A stretch of 64,000 bases of DNA from DASVWZ01 sp963708575. Its GTDB lineage: Bacteria > Acidobacteriota > Terriglobia > Terriglobales > Acidobacteriaceae. Below, piece after piece: positions 45,413 through 54,967 of this stretch. The translations under genes were made by a program, and so were the position numbers. Where the stretch lies: assembly GCA_963708575.1 (NCBI GenBank), contig CAVPTB010000007.1, forward strand, positions 62,001-126,000, read 5' to 3'. Under the pieces are notes generated by a model. The model saw only the letters and a list, made by a program, of their open reading frames with translations. It was not told the origin of the DNA and made no database searches. Position 1 is the stretch's first letter. Every line of letters begins with the position of its first letter.

Positions 45413-47410
45413 GTGAGCCGTAAATTATTTGTGGCATTGACGATTGTGCTGTTCTGCGGCGCCGCGTTTGCCGGCCAGTGGACGGCGTTGGGTCCGGACG
45501 GCGGCGACGTTCGCAGCCTCACTTACGACCCCAAAAATCCAGATCACATGTTCTTGGGAACGAGCGCGGGTTCGATTTTTCAGTCTACCGACGGAGGCCA
45601 CAACTGGTCGCGCTTCGCGCATTTGGGTGCCGGCGACGACTATGTAATCGATCACCTGGCTTTCGATCCACAGAATCCCGCAACCATGTACGCTGCCGCG
45701 TGGAGCGTGGAAAATCAGCAGGCGGGCGATCTGTTCGTTACCAACGATGGGGGCAAGAGCTGGCAGACGATTCCCGCGATGCACAACAAATCCATCCGGG
45801 CGATGGCCGTCGCTGCTTATGACTCGCAAGTTCTGGTAGCGGGCGCGCTGGATGGCGTTTATCGCAGCAAGGACGGCGGTAGCAGCTGGACCAAGATCAA
45901 TCCTCCTTCTTATACGGAGATTCACAACGTCGAATCGATCGCGGTCGATCCGAAAAACCCGGACGTCGTTTATGCCGGAACCTGGCACCTTGCCTGGAAG
46001 ACAGAAGACGGCGGCGCAAGCTGGAAGCACATTAACAAAGGAATGATCGAGGATTCCGACGTGTTCTCGATCATCGTGGATTCGACCAGTCCTTCCACCG
46101 TGTTTGCCAGCGCGTGCTCAGGCATCTACAAAAGTATAAATGGCGGCGAAACCTTCTCGAAGTTGCAGGGGATTCCGTTCACTGCGCGGCGCACCCGCGT
46201 GTTGAAGCAGGACCCGAATCATCCGGACGTCGTCTATGCAGGAACGACGGAAGGATTGTGGAAGACAAGTGATTCCGGCAAGACCTGGAAGCGGGTGAGC
46301 AATCCGGACGTTGTGGTGAATGATGTCGCAATCGATCCTCGGAACTCGAACCGGGTAATGTTGGCCACCGATCGCTCCGGCGTTCTGGCCAGCGAGGACG
46401 GAGCGTCAAACTGGACGGCCTCCAATCATGGCTACACTCATCGTTACGTCACCGCGATTTTGGCGGACAACAAAGACGCTGACACTATGTACGTGGGCGT
46501 AGTCAACGACCGCGAAATGGGCGGAGTTTTCGTTTCGCGCGACGGTGGACAGCACTGGATGCAGAAGAGCACCGGCCTCGACGGTCGGGACGTGTTCACG
46601 CTGAAGCAGACCGCTGGCGGGGAACTGGTTGCGGGCACCAATCGCGGCATGTTCGTCCTGGCGCATAACGCCTCCGACTGGAGCCCAATCAACAACATAG
46701 TCGAAGAAAAGTCTTCGACCCATACGGTAAAACTGAAATCCGGCAAAACCCGCACAGTCACTGGCAAGACTGCAGTGAAGTCGGTGCTGACAGCACGAGT
46801 GAACGATATCGAGATCACCCCGAAGGGTTGGATGGCAGCGACCTCGGCGGGATTGTTTGTCAGCAAGAATGATGGCAAGAGCTGGAGCGGTGGTCCGGTG
46901 ATGGGCAAGATGGACTTCGTTTCCGTGCATGCCAATGGCGATACGATGGCGGTAGCTACTCGTAACAGCGTGCTGGTGTCGACCGACAGCGGCGCAACCT
47001 GGCAGGAGTCGGCCAAGCTGGCAAACTTTGTCAGCAACATTCACAACGTAACCATCACTCCCGACGGGCAGATTCTGCTGGCATCGCGGGAAGGCGCGTT
47101 CCGCAGTCCGAACGGCGGCGCAGGCTGGGAGCATATGCAGAATGGCTTGCCCGACTCGAATATCAGCTCAATCAGCTATGACGCGAAGAGCAGTAAGTTG
47201 CTGGCGACAAGCACGGCGACGGGTGTGGTCTTCGTAAGCGAGGATGGTGGGCACAGCTGGAATCGCGGTCCGGATTCAGGCTATCCCTTACGCAGCGTCA
47301 GCTATGTGAAGGGCCATTTCGTGGCGGCAACGCCGTTCGATGGCGTGGTGGTGCAACCGGAGAACGCCGACCGGAGCGCTGCTGCCGACATGGGTGCATC
47401 CACAAACTAG
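45413..47410 (+). CDS. Secreted Asp-box (BNR/Ycf48-like) repeat propeller protein
   Basis: The protein has a signal peptide (KLFVALTIVLFCGAAFAG) and about twelve Asp-box motifs of the S.DGG..W type (STDGGHNWS, TNDGGKSWQ, SKDGGSSWT, TEDGGASWK, SRDGGQHWM, SEDGGHSWN and others). These occur in sialidase, sortilin and Ycf48/HCF136-like propellers. A basic Lys/Thr-rich insertion (about HTVKLKSGKTRTVTGKT) interrupts the later blades. GTG 45413 (665 residues) places the signal sequence first; ATG 45389 is an alternative. No catalytic residues recognised; a binding or assembly role is likely. A strong terminator follows. Confidence 0.82.
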   Translation: MSRKLFVALTIVLFCGAAFAGQWTALGPDGGDVRSLTYDPKNPDHMFLGTSAGSIFQSTDGGHNWSRFAHLGAGDDYVIDHLAFDPQNPATMYAAAWSVENQQAGDLFVTNDGGKSWQTIPAMHNKSIRAMAVAAYDSQVLVAGALDGVYRSKDGGSSWTKINPPSYTEIHNVESIAVDPKNPDVVYAGTWHLAWKTEDGGASWKHINKGMIEDSDVFSIIVDSTSPSTVFASACSGIYKSINGGETFSKLQGIPFTARRTRVLKQDPNHPDVVYAGTTEGLWKTSDSGKTWKRVSNPDVVVNDVAIDPRNSNRVMLATDRSGVLASEDGASNWTASNHGYTHRYVTAILADNKDADTMYVGVVNDREMGGVFVSRDGGQHWMQKSTGLDGRDVFTLKQTAGGELVAGTNRGMFVLAHNASDWSPINNIVEEKSSTHTVKLKSGKTRTVTGKTAVKSVLTARVNDIEITPKGWMAATSAGLFVSKNDGKSWSGGPVMGKMDFVSVHANGDTMAVATRNSVLVSTDSGATWQESAKLANFVSNIHNVTITPDGQILLASREGAFRSPNGGAGWEHMQNGLPDSNISSISYDAKSSKLLATSTATGVVFVSEDGGHSWNRGPDSGYPLRSVSYVKGHFVAATPFDGVVVQPENADRSAAADMGASTN

Positions 47411-47431
47411 TTCTAAAATCTGGTATTTAGA

Positions 47432-47458
47432 GACCGGCGGAAACGCCGGTCTTTTTTT
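47432..47458 (+). terminator. Strong intrinsic terminator
   Basis: GACCGGCG (47432-47439) pairs with CGCCGGTC (47444-47451) over a short loop, followed by seven Ts. It ends the Asp-box protein transcript. Confidence 0.92.
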
Positions 47459-47670
47459 GTTTTGCGGACCGTTTTCTAGAAAATCCCTTTGCCCTCTAAC
47501 GACAGACCAATAAATCCAGATGCCACGTGAGGGGATTTTCCGCGAAATGTCGCCTTTCTTAGTGAGGGGAACACAAGACTCATACGCCTGTTCATAAGCA
47601 GGCCGTACGAAAATCGTTATGGCAACTTGCGATATGGGTCTTCCTACAACTCATAATCAGGAGACTTTCG

Positions 47671-48630
47671 ATGAAAACTATCTTCAACTGCCTATTTATT
47701 TTTACCTTGACGACAACCATGGCCTACTCCCAGTCTTCAATCGCAGCTACCCATCCGCCTGCAACTCGGGCTCAGACGGTCAGAGCCTTGCTGCAGTCGC
47801 GCACTAAGAACAGCCAGGCGCCGCGAAACGCTGGCTCGCCCGTTAAGTCCAATTACCGGTTTGACACCATCGATTTTCCGGGTGTGCCGAGCACGATTGC
47901 CTTCGACGCATCGGCTACCAAAGTTGTCGGCACCTTCGACGATAACCTCAATAACGACGAGTCCACCGGCTTCACTTTGAAAGCCAATCTCTATAAAGAA
48001 TTCACAGTGAGCGGTGCCGGCGTGGCTGTGCTCTATGGTCTGAACGACCTGGGCCAAATGGTAGGGTCAGTCCAGGATCTGAGTAATAACACGCATGGAC
48101 TGGTGGTCACCGGTGGCATACCCTCAACTTTCGATCCCCCGAGTTCTATCTACACCTACGCCAACAAGATCAATGACACCGGCGCAATAGTCGGAGGTTA
48201 CGAGGACGGCGTCAACTATGTAACCCATGGTTTCAAGTATGCTTCCGGAATTTTCACCACGATCGACTATCCAGGATCTACCTACACTGAAGCCGATAGC
48301 ATCAACAAGCAAGGCGACATCGTGGGATTCTGGGAGGATTCGGTTAGCGAGCATGGATATCTACTGCACGCAGGAACCTTCACTTCTCTGGACTACCCCC
48401 AAGCCCTCTACACGGAGGCGTACGGAATCAATAACAACGGCGCAATCGTGGGCTTCTATTACGATACCAACGACGTGGCCCACGGATTCTTTTACAAAGA
48501 CGGAAGCTATTCGACCATTGATGTTCCGCGGGCGCTGAATACTTATCTCATCGGTATCCTCAATAACGGGACGTTAGTGGGTACTTACCAGGACGTGAAT
48601 TACGAATATCACGGCTTCACCGCACAATAG
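47671..48630 (+). CDS. Secreted HAF-repeat protein
   Basis: The 319-residue precursor has a signal peptide (CLFIFTLTTTMAYSQ) and five or six repeats of about 40 residues with the pattern I.n.G.IVG.y.D....HGF.y..G...tiDyPg (for example INKQGDIVGFWEDSVSEHGY, INNNGAIVGFYYDTNDVAHG). These are the extracellular HAF-family repeats. They probably fold as a propeller and have no known enzyme activity. AGGAGA lies 7 bases ahead of the ATG. A terminator hairpin follows. Confidence 0.85.
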   Translation: MKTIFNCLFIFTLTTTMAYSQSSIAATHPPATRAQTVRALLQSRTKNSQAPRNAGSPVKSNYRFDTIDFPGVPSTIAFDASATKVVGTFDDNLNNDESTGFTLKANLYKEFTVSGAGVAVLYGLNDLGQMVGSVQDLSNNTHGLVVTGGIPSTFDPPSSIYTYANKINDTGAIVGGYEDGVNYVTHGFKYASGIFTTIDYPGSTYTEADSINKQGDIVGFWEDSVSEHGYLLHAGTFTSLDYPQALYTEAYGINNNGAIVGFYYDTNDVAHGFFYKDGSYSTIDVPRALNTYLIGILNNGTLVGTYQDVNYEYHGFTAQ

Positions 48631-48690
48631 ACTCGATCGAAAATAGCTTGCGTCGCAACGTTGCAGGCAAATCCGAGAGGCTCGAAAACT

Positions 48691-48726
48691 AGGACCGGCT
48701 AAAATGTCGGTCCTTATATTTTTGAG
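48691..48726 (+). terminator. Intrinsic terminator between convergent genes
   Basis: AGGACCG (48691-48697) pairs with CGGTCCT (48708-48714), followed by TATATTTTT. It serves the HAF-repeat gene; the MBL hydrolase gene ends on the other strand at 48728, so it could act weakly in both directions. Confidence 0.7.
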
Positions 48727-48727
48727 T

Positions 48728-49726
48728 CTATTGCGCGAGTGCGCCAGGATGAATGCCTTCGCCCAACACGAACGTCGCACCGACCGCCCCGACAACTGCC
48801 GAGGAACGCGGCAGTCCCAGGCGCTGGCGAATCCTGTAAACGCTGTCGATGCCGGTGCAGTGGGCCCCGACAAGATAAGACGTCCCAAATTCTTTCAGTT
48901 TGTCAGCGGTCCAGTCCACTTGCGCGTCGGTTGCGGGAAACAGATGAAAGCCGCCCAGCACGGCATAGACGCGGGAATTGGGAAATTCGCCATGTGCCAT
49001 GGTCAACGTATTGATAATTCCGGCGTGACCACATCCAGAAATGAGTATCAATCCCTGAGCTGTGTTGATGACCAGCGATTGATCCTCAGGAATATTGTCC
49101 TCAACTAATCCGGCAGGGGTCTGCACCTTGCCCGTGACGCTCCAGTTGCGCTCGGGATAGACGCGCGGCACGGGACCTGTGAGCCAACCACCGGGAAAGA
49201 TCTCGTCTGCATGATCGTGTTCGATGAATTGGCCACCGGTTTTTTCGTACTCTTGTTTGATGGCGATCATTACGTTGTCTTCGGCGTTATCGCCGGGCCG
49301 GCTGTAGAAAATTCCTTTGGCGACATGAACGCGCGACAACGCGGACGGGTTCTTTTTCATCAGTTCGCGCCGAAGTGTTAGGAGCCCTCCAACATGGTCG
49401 TCGTGATTGTGGGTGAGCACAACTTCAGTTACCGATGAGAGGTCCACCCCCAGTTCTTGGGCGTTCTGCAGCACAGTCTGGGGACGGTTTCCAGTATCGA
49501 CCAAAACGCGATGTCCGTCTGCCTCAACCAGGGCGGAAAATCCCCATTCGCCTATTCCGCGGTCAGCCAGCATAGTGGAGAGAATAGTTACTTTAAGCGT
49601 GTGCACTTGGACGCGGGTCGCCTTACTGGACCCGGCTGTCGAAGTCTGTGCCGGCGCGAGACTTGCCAGCAAGAGGAGCAGTGTGGCTGTCCCTAGGAAA
49701 CGACTAAGTTGGGTGGAAGATGGCAT
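48728..49726 (-). CDS. Exported metallo-beta-lactamase fold hydrolase
   Basis: The 332-residue protein has a signal peptide (about 1-27) and the MBL zinc motif H106-N-H108-D-D110-H111 (LTHNHDDHVGG), with VLVDTGN before it and SGCGHAGIINTL and VLGGFHLFPA after. The pattern matches the group related to RFA-P synthase-like and 7,8-dihydropterin MBL proteins. The signal peptide is unusual for that group, and an exported hydrolase (for example on a lactone, phosphate ester or sulfur compound) is possible. Alone between convergent and divergent neighbours. Confidence 0.85.
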   Translation of the reverse strand: MPSSTQLSRFLGTATLLLLLASLAPAQTSTAGSSKATRVQVHTLKVTILSTMLADRGIGEWGFSALVEADGHRVLVDTGNRPQTVLQNAQELGVDLSSVTEVVLTHNHDDHVGGLLTLRRELMKKNPSALSRVHVAKGIFYSRPGDNAEDNVMIAIKQEYEKTGGQFIEHDHADEIFPGGWLTGPVPRVYPERNWSVTGKVQTPAGLVEDNIPEDQSLVINTAQGLILISGCGHAGIINTLTMAHGEFPNSRVYAVLGGFHLFPATDAQVDWTADKLKEFGTSYLVGAHCTGIDSVYRIRQRLGLPRSSAVVGAVGATFVLGEGIHPGALAQ

Positions 49727-49849
49727 CGTGCATGAGTTTACCGCACCGCACGCAAATCTTCGGCACCTGGCCCTCCTGTTTTGACGGAAATTTCGCCTCC
49801 CGGGTAATGTGCATCCAAAAGGGACTCTTACAGACCTGAATCGGAGATC

Positions 49850-51181
49850 ATGACGCTAAACCGACGACCCCTACTCGCGCTAATTGTAATCGCTGGCATT
49901 CCGGCCGCCTCACTGGGATGCGGCAACACCACGGGAAGTAATAATTCGGGCGGTGGGGGGCCAACCGGTCCGCCCAGCTTTGCTAACACCGTCGTGATCG
50001 GCGACTCCCTCAGCGCCGGCTTTCAGAACGGCTCCTTGCTCGATTCGCAACAGCCCAATGGTTGGGCTAGTCTGGTTGCCACGCAAGGGAACTTCACTCT
50101 TACCTTGCCGCTAATCGCTCCTCCGGGGGCTCCTGCAGTATTGCAACTAATAAGTGTTGGTCCCCCGCCGGTGATCACCCAGGCCTCGGGCACAACCACT
50201 GGACGCGACAATCCTGACCAGCAACCTACCGATCTCGCGGTCCCAGGGCATAAACTAACGGACCTCATCAATTACGCGCCTCCCGTTGTGCCTGTCAGCG
50301 ACGAGGACATCATCACCGACTTTGTCTTGGGTTTTCCCCTCGGGAATAATAAAACGCAGATGAACGAAGCCATCCAATTGAACCCAACGGTATTGTTCGT
50401 TTGGATTGGCAATAACGATGCTCTCGCAGCCGACGAAAGCGGCGTGGTTACGTCCATGACCTCGGTTAGCGACTTTACCCAACAATTTCAGCAATTGATG
50501 AGCACGCTCCACGCCCAGACCACAGCTACTCTGGTCGTAGGCAATCTCCCCGACGTCACGGCGATCCCTTACCTCACCCCGGCTACGTCTGTCATCGCGA
50601 AGGTTGCCGCGGAAACAGGTCTCTCCGAAGCCCAGGTTGCCATTGATCTTGGCATCCAGGACGGCGATCTGATCAACGCCACGGGACAGGGCCAGGTCCA
50701 GAGCGCGGTGACCGCGATCCAAGGGGGACAGACGCCCGTGCCTCTGACCGACGCCGGTTTTCTGTCGGCAAGTGAGACCACACAGGTGCAGTCGACGGTC
50801 AGCCAATACAACAGCGCGATTGCCCAGGAAGTTTCCGCAGTTGGAGGGGTGCTCGTCGATATTCACACCCTCTTCCAGAATCTGCAGTCCGGCATCACCA
50901 TCAACGGCTACAACGCGACAACCGCGTTTCTCGGGGGACTGTTCAGTCTGGATGGAATTCATCCCACCAACACCGGCTACGGGCTCATCGCAAACGAGTT
51001 TATGGATTCCATGAACAGCAGCCTGAAGACTACATTTGCCGACGTCGATGTCTCAGCTATCGCCGCGGTGGATCCGCTCTTTGGTTCGAACCTGAAGGCA
51101 ATGAGAGCGAAGGTGGCCATTCCTGTTGGTGCTGCGCGGATTGCGGATCGGGTAATCGCTCTGCGGAATGCGCCGAGATAA
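49850..51181 (+). CDS. SGNH/GDSL-family hydrolase, predicted lipoprotein
   Basis: The 443-residue protein has a signal sequence with a lipobox-like SLGC24, a disordered Gly/Ser/Asn linker and an SGNH hydrolase domain: GDSLSAG with S53 (block I), WIGNND (block III) and DGIHPTNTGYGLIANEF (block V, catalytic Asp/His). It should be an envelope-anchored esterase or lipase; the ester substrate is unknown. An insertion of about 130 residues between blocks III and V makes it longer than the 200-residue norm. GGAG lies 5-8 bases before the ATG. Confidence 0.86.
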   Translation: MTLNRRPLLALIVIAGIPAASLGCGNTTGSNNSGGGGPTGPPSFANTVVIGDSLSAGFQNGSLLDSQQPNGWASLVATQGNFTLTLPLIAPPGAPAVLQLISVGPPPVITQASGTTTGRDNPDQQPTDLAVPGHKLTDLINYAPPVVPVSDEDIITDFVLGFPLGNNKTQMNEAIQLNPTVLFVWIGNNDALAADESGVVTSMTSVSDFTQQFQQLMSTLHAQTTATLVVGNLPDVTAIPYLTPATSVIAKVAAETGLSEAQVAIDLGIQDGDLINATGQGQVQSAVTAIQGGQTPVPLTDAGFLSASETTQVQSTVSQYNSAIAQEVSAVGGVLVDIHTLFQNLQSGITINGYNATTAFLGGLFSLDGIHPTNTGYGLIANEFMDSMNSSLKTTFADVDVSAIAAVDPLFGSNLKAMRAKVAIPVGAARIADRVIALRNAPR

Positions 51182-51205
51182 TCTCAGCCTCTGGTTCCGT
51201 AAGTG

Positions 51206-51973
51206 CTATCGCAACACGTGATCTGGATGCCGCGATTGCAGCTTGGCCATCGTTTGGGCCAGGATCTCTTCCGGAGAGCCCGAGGCGACTATCGGAAGCA
51301 GCACGCCCAGGTTCTTGTAGAACTGGATCAATGGCGCGGTGCTTCGTTCGTAGGCATCGAGCCGAACTTTGATGGACTCAGGCCTGTCATCTTCGCGCTG
51401 GAGAAGGCGACCGTTACACCGATCGCAAATGCCCTCGGCCTTCGGTGGTCTTTCCGTTACATGGAAGACGGATTTGCATTGCTCGCAGGTGCGGCGACCG
51501 CTCAAGCGCTGAACGATTTTCTCCGTCGATAATTCATAGTTGACCACAGCGGTCAGCGAAACGTGGTTCCCCATCAACTCTCTCAGGGATTCAGCTTGGG
51601 CCAGAGTCCGGGGAAAGCCATCGAGAATGAAACCTCCGCAGTGCAGGATGCAATGGCCGCGCTCCTCCACCATCTTCCATACAGTTGAGTCTGGCACGAG
51701 TTCGCCCCGCCGCATGTATTCAAGCGCTGCCCGCATGGCCGGAGATTGATCGCAGCCATTGTGCTTACAGGCGCTACGAAAAACGTCTCCGGTTGAGAGA
51801 TGACAAGCGTCAAGACGCTCCGTAAGGAGTTGGGCCTGCGTACCTTTGCCGACTCCGGGCGCTCCAAGGAGGACGAGCCGCCAGGCGTTCTCACGCTTTT
51901 CGGGAACCACAGAGCACTGGGCTCCCGGGCTGCGCAGCCACGCAACCCGGTCATTATTGGTTGGTGCGTTCAT
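51206..51973 (-). CDS. adk: Adenylate kinase homologue with Cys4 zinc lid
   Basis: The 255-residue protein has the P-loop GAPGVGKGT (37-45), FILDGFPRTLAQAE, an Arg-rich lid with four Cys (CEQC and CDRC, a zinc finger as in Bacillus-type enzymes) and the C-terminal LDAYERSTAPLIQFY. It interconverts AMP and ATP to ADP. Compared with the usual 215 residues it carries a 30-residue N-terminal extension and a Cys-containing insert (ACKHNGCDQSPAMR) near the AMP site. It is far from the ribosomal protein operon where adk usually sits (secY-adk-map), so it is probably a second, divergent copy. Confidence 0.85.
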   Translation of the reverse strand: MNAPTNNDRVAWLRSPGAQCSVVPEKRENAWRLVLLGAPGVGKGTQAQLLTERLDACHLSTGDVFRSACKHNGCDQSPAMRAALEYMRRGELVPDSTVWKMVEERGHCILHCGGFILDGFPRTLAQAESLRELMGNHVSLTAVVNYELSTEKIVQRLSGRRTCEQCKSVFHVTERPPKAEGICDRCNGRLLQREDDRPESIKVRLDAYERSTAPLIQFYKNLGVLLPIVASGSPEEILAQTMAKLQSRHPDHVLR

Positions 51974-52168
51974 CCTTAGACGAATTTACGCGGACGGGTG
52001 AAGGTTGCAGTGATGGCAATCACATGTGGCAGGGCAGCCCCGCTGAATTGAAGCCGCGCCTGTCTCTCTATCACGGCAGATTGGCTATTTCGCGGGATGG
52101 TTCAATACCCAAGCCGAGTCCTCCCCACCGCGTAAAGATCGTCCATTCACAAGACGATCCTCGACGCA

Positions 52169-52198
52169 CTGACCCTGCCACACCGAACCGCGTATAGT
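52169..52198 (+). promoter_or_regulatory. Predicted promoter of the GH5-like gene
   Basis: CTGACC (52169-52174), an 18-base spacer and TATAGT (52193-52198) form a plausible -35/-10 pair. The ATG at 52211 is 12 bases after the -10 box and has no Shine-Dalgarno, so the message may be nearly leaderless. Confidence 0.4.
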
Positions 52199-52210
52199 GT
52201 CTGCCAGATT

Positions 52211-53467
52211 ATGAATAGACGGCGATTCTTAACCGGCACGGCGGGGGTTGCTGCAGCTAGCTCGTTGGCGGCCAACTTATCTGCTTCAGTAACCCGTATT
52301 GTCGGGTTTGACGCGCCGGCCTCGGTGGATTCGCCTGCGGCTCCGCCCGTAGGACCTGAACTGGATCGCCATCGCTTCGGGGTGAATTACACACCCTCGA
52401 AGAACTGGTGGTTTTGCTGGAACGAGTGGGATGCCGATCCAATCAAGAGAGACCTCGACGCAATCGCGACCGTGGGCGCCGATCACTTGCGTATCCTGCT
52501 GATATGGCCCTATTTTCAACCTAATCCAAAATGGGTAAGCCCACTTCATCTGGAGCGATTGGATCAACTGCTCACCCTGATGAACGAGCGCCACTTCGAC
52601 GCGGTGGTCACCGTATTCACCGGACAGTTAAGTGGTTGGTATTTCTTGCCGCCTTTCAACAAAACTGGATCGGAATTCTACACCGATAACGTCATCTGGA
52701 AAGCGCAGGAACTTTTCATTCGACAATTGGGTAGCGTGATGACTTCGAAGACCAACATCATCGGCTTCGACGTCGGGAACGAAATCAACACCTGCTGGAG
52801 CGCGGATCCGGCGACCGGCGACGTCTGGATGAAAAAGCTGTTTGCGCTCATGGACGAAGTTCTCCCCGGCCGCGTTCATGTAAATGGAGTTGATGAACTT
52901 CCCTGGTTTGAACTGAACACGTTTTCTCCTCAAGCACTCGCTGCCAAGGCAATGCCAATCATGCATTGCTACCCCTACTGGTCGGGAGCGTTGAAGTACG
53001 GTGGTCCGATGGATCCGCCCAGCATCAAGTTAATGGCGGCCATGGCAACTCTGATCCGCTCGTATGCCGGCGATCCACGAAAGCCTGTGTGGGCAGAAGA
53101 ATTCAATACCTGCATCGAGGCGCTGAATGAAAAGCAGCAGGCTGAGTGGCTAGAGAAGGCAGTCCTCGCAGCTATTAACGCTGGAGTCAGTTGGTTCAGC
53201 TATTGGGATAGTCACGACGTGGATCGCAAATTCGATTTCAACTCGCTGGAATACAGCCTCGGTCTGTTCACCAATGATGGCAGACTTAAGGAGCAGGGAA
53301 GAGTTTTTAAAGATCTCGCGAATGGCTATCGAGGGAAACCGGTAGTCTTTCCGAAAGTGCCGCCACCCCCTCCGCCGTTCAATCGCACCCAAGAGATTTC
53401 CTGGCGCTGGATGCTGGATTGGATGGGCTGGGAGGCGACAGGTGGGTTGAAGAGTTCAGGTTCATAG
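52211..53467 (+). CDS. GH5-like (cellulase/mannanase type) glycosidase with Tat-like signal
   Basis: The 418-residue protein begins MNRRRFLTGTAGVAAASSLA, a twin-arginine-type signal (NRRRFL). The catalytic domain is a (beta/alpha)8 barrel of the GH5/GH-A clan: FGVNYTPSKNW at strand 1, IIGFDVGNEINTCW with E191 as acid/base, and KPVWAEEFNTC with E296 or E297 as nucleophile. Beta-mannanase or endoglucanase activity is the family expectation; substrate is not provable. A Pro-rich segment (VPPPPPPFN) lies near the C-terminus. Export in a folded state is inferred from the signal. Confidence 0.85.
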   Translation: MNRRRFLTGTAGVAAASSLAANLSASVTRIVGFDAPASVDSPAAPPVGPELDRHRFGVNYTPSKNWWFCWNEWDADPIKRDLDAIATVGADHLRILLIWPYFQPNPKWVSPLHLERLDQLLTLMNERHFDAVVTVFTGQLSGWYFLPPFNKTGSEFYTDNVIWKAQELFIRQLGSVMTSKTNIIGFDVGNEINTCWSADPATGDVWMKKLFALMDEVLPGRVHVNGVDELPWFELNTFSPQALAAKAMPIMHCYPYWSGALKYGGPMDPPSIKLMAAMATLIRSYAGDPRKPVWAEEFNTCIEALNEKQQAEWLEKAVLAAINAGVSWFSYWDSHDVDRKFDFNSLEYSLGLFTNDGRLKEQGRVFKDLANGYRGKPVVFPKVPPPPPPFNRTQEISWRWMLDWMGWEATGGLKSSGS

Positions 53468-53881
53468 CATCGACGGCGCCGGTGTAATCAGTCCCGCCCA
53501 AAAGGCTCCAACTTGGGCAACCGGATTTCTGAGCTTGGCGGTATCGGCCTCTTTCTCGTTTGGCGACGATGATTTTCTCGCATCCCTCCCTCACCCTCTG
53601 CTCTGGAATGATTTCCACAGTGTGAAATCCAGACTTTGTTGACCTCTAGACCAATCCTCCTGACATCAGCGTCGTACTCGTGCTCCCTATCTACCGCATT
53701 CGCGGTTGGTTGCGAGCGACGGCGCCGCTGGACCTGAACTGTTCAAAAAATACGGAATTTGTGTGACACGCGTCATAAGCGGGCGCGAGGTTTCTGCCTA
53801 GAATTCCCGAATAGGGAGCTTGGGGCGGTTTAGTTCTGGCGGAAATCCAATCTGGGATTTTCCACCATCGCCCAACGAAAC
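53468..53881. other. 414-base intergenic region, no gene seen
   Basis: No supported reading frame, RNA gene or terminator was found between the GH5-like gene and the sensor kinase gene. A purine run (aatagggagcttgggg) at about 53810 is too far upstream to be the kinase ribosome-binding site. No clear sigma-54 (-24/-12) motif was seen, although the next operon encodes a sigma-54 activator. Confidence 0.5.
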
Positions 53882-54967
53882 ATGGGCGCCATTGCACAAA
53901 TTCATCCGAACCATTCTAACCAGGTGGATCCGCGAATTCTGTTCGCCGCTATCGATGCCTTTCCCGAGGCGTTGGCCATTGTTGACGATGGGCGCATTAT
54001 CTACGGCAACGTAGCTCTGGCACGAATGTTTGGAGAGGTGGCGATCTCGAAGATTATCGGCAGAACTTTGGGTGAGCTTCACGCGCAGATTGATGATGAT
54101 TCCCAACATTTGCAGACCTCAGCCGCCAAGTTCTCCGCATGCGATCGTGATTTTCTAGTGTTAAGTGCCAGATTTTCGGACGCCAGAGAAAACTCAGGAG
54201 GAGAATTGGACCCGTCTCAGAGGTTGGAGACGGTCGGTCGTCTCGTGGGAGGTGTCGCACATGACTTTAATAATTTGCTTACGGGAATTCTATTGAGCTG
54301 CGATCTGTTGCTTTTGAAGATGGAGAAGGCCAGTCCACTGCGCCGCTACGCTCAAGAGATGCGAACGGCCGGCGCGCACGGAACAGCCCTGATTCAACAA
54401 TTACTGACCATAGCCCGACCGGGCAAGGTCGACATCCGTTTGCTGTCCTGGAACGAAGTGATTAGCGACGTCAAGGATCTGCTGACAAGACTAATCGGAG
54501 AGAACATCGAACTTACGACCGAGCTTGTGGATGACTTGAACCTGGTAAAGATGGATGCGGCGCAAGCGCGGCAAATCCTTCTGAACCTTGTCTTGAACGC
54601 GCGGGACGCAATGCCGGATGGCGGCCAAATCTCCCTGAAGACCCGGAATTGCGTCCCGGATGCGAGAAGTGGAACTGCAAAGAAAAACGCAATGAGAGGG
54701 TGGATCGAAGTCGAGGTTGAAGACACGGGTTGCGGCATGGATAAAGAAACTCGTGCTCGCGTGTTCGATTCGTTTTTCACGACCAAGGCGAACGGAAAAG
54801 GGAATGGCCTCGGCCTCGCCACCGTCAAGAGCATTGTGAAGCAGTACAAGGGAAGCATCGCCTTGGAAAGCGCGCCCGGCAAGGGAACGCGCGTAAGGAT
54901 TCGGTTGCCTGGAGTCAGATCTGAGGAAACCAAAGGATATCAATTGCTAAGAGGGAAAATCGTATGA
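53882..54967 (+). CDS. PAS-domain sensor histidine kinase, NtrB-like
   Basis: The 361-residue soluble protein has an N-terminal PAS domain (about 18-80, EALAIVDDGRIIYGNVALARM), a HisKA domain with H127 in GGVAHDFNNLLTGILL, and a HATPase domain (ILLNLVLNARDAMPDGG; VEDTGCGMDKET; KGNGLGLATVKSIVKQY). No membrane helix is present, so it senses a cytoplasmic signal. The HDFNN box is typical of kinases paired with NtrC-type regulators. Its stop overlaps the start of just such a regulator by four bases. Confidence 0.93.
   Translation: MGAIAQIHPNHSNQVDPRILFAAIDAFPEALAIVDDGRIIYGNVALARMFGEVAISKIIGRTLGELHAQIDDDSQHLQTSAAKFSACDRDFLVLSARFSDARENSGGELDPSQRLETVGRLVGGVAHDFNNLLTGILLSCDLLLLKMEKASPLRRYAQEMRTAGAHGTALIQQLLTIARPGKVDIRLLSWNEVISDVKDLLTRLIGENIELTTELVDDLNLVKMDAAQARQILLNLVLNARDAMPDGGQISLKTRNCVPDARSGTAKKNAMRGWIEVEVEDTGCGMDKETRARVFDSFFTTKANGKGNGLGLATVKSIVKQYKGSIALESAPGKGTRVRIRLPGVRSEETKGYQLLRGKIV

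Noticed and set aside
46406..47134. Minus-strand frame of 242 codons
   Set aside because: It is antisense to the Asp-box protein; the repeats of the sense gene keep the other frame open.
50255..50962. Minus-strand frame of 235 codons
   Set aside because: It is antisense to the SGNH hydrolase gene, His/Arg-rich and unlike any protein family.
53468..53881. Sigma-54 promoter for the NtrC-type operon
   Set aside because: I looked for a GG-N10-GC (-24/-12) element and found none convincing.
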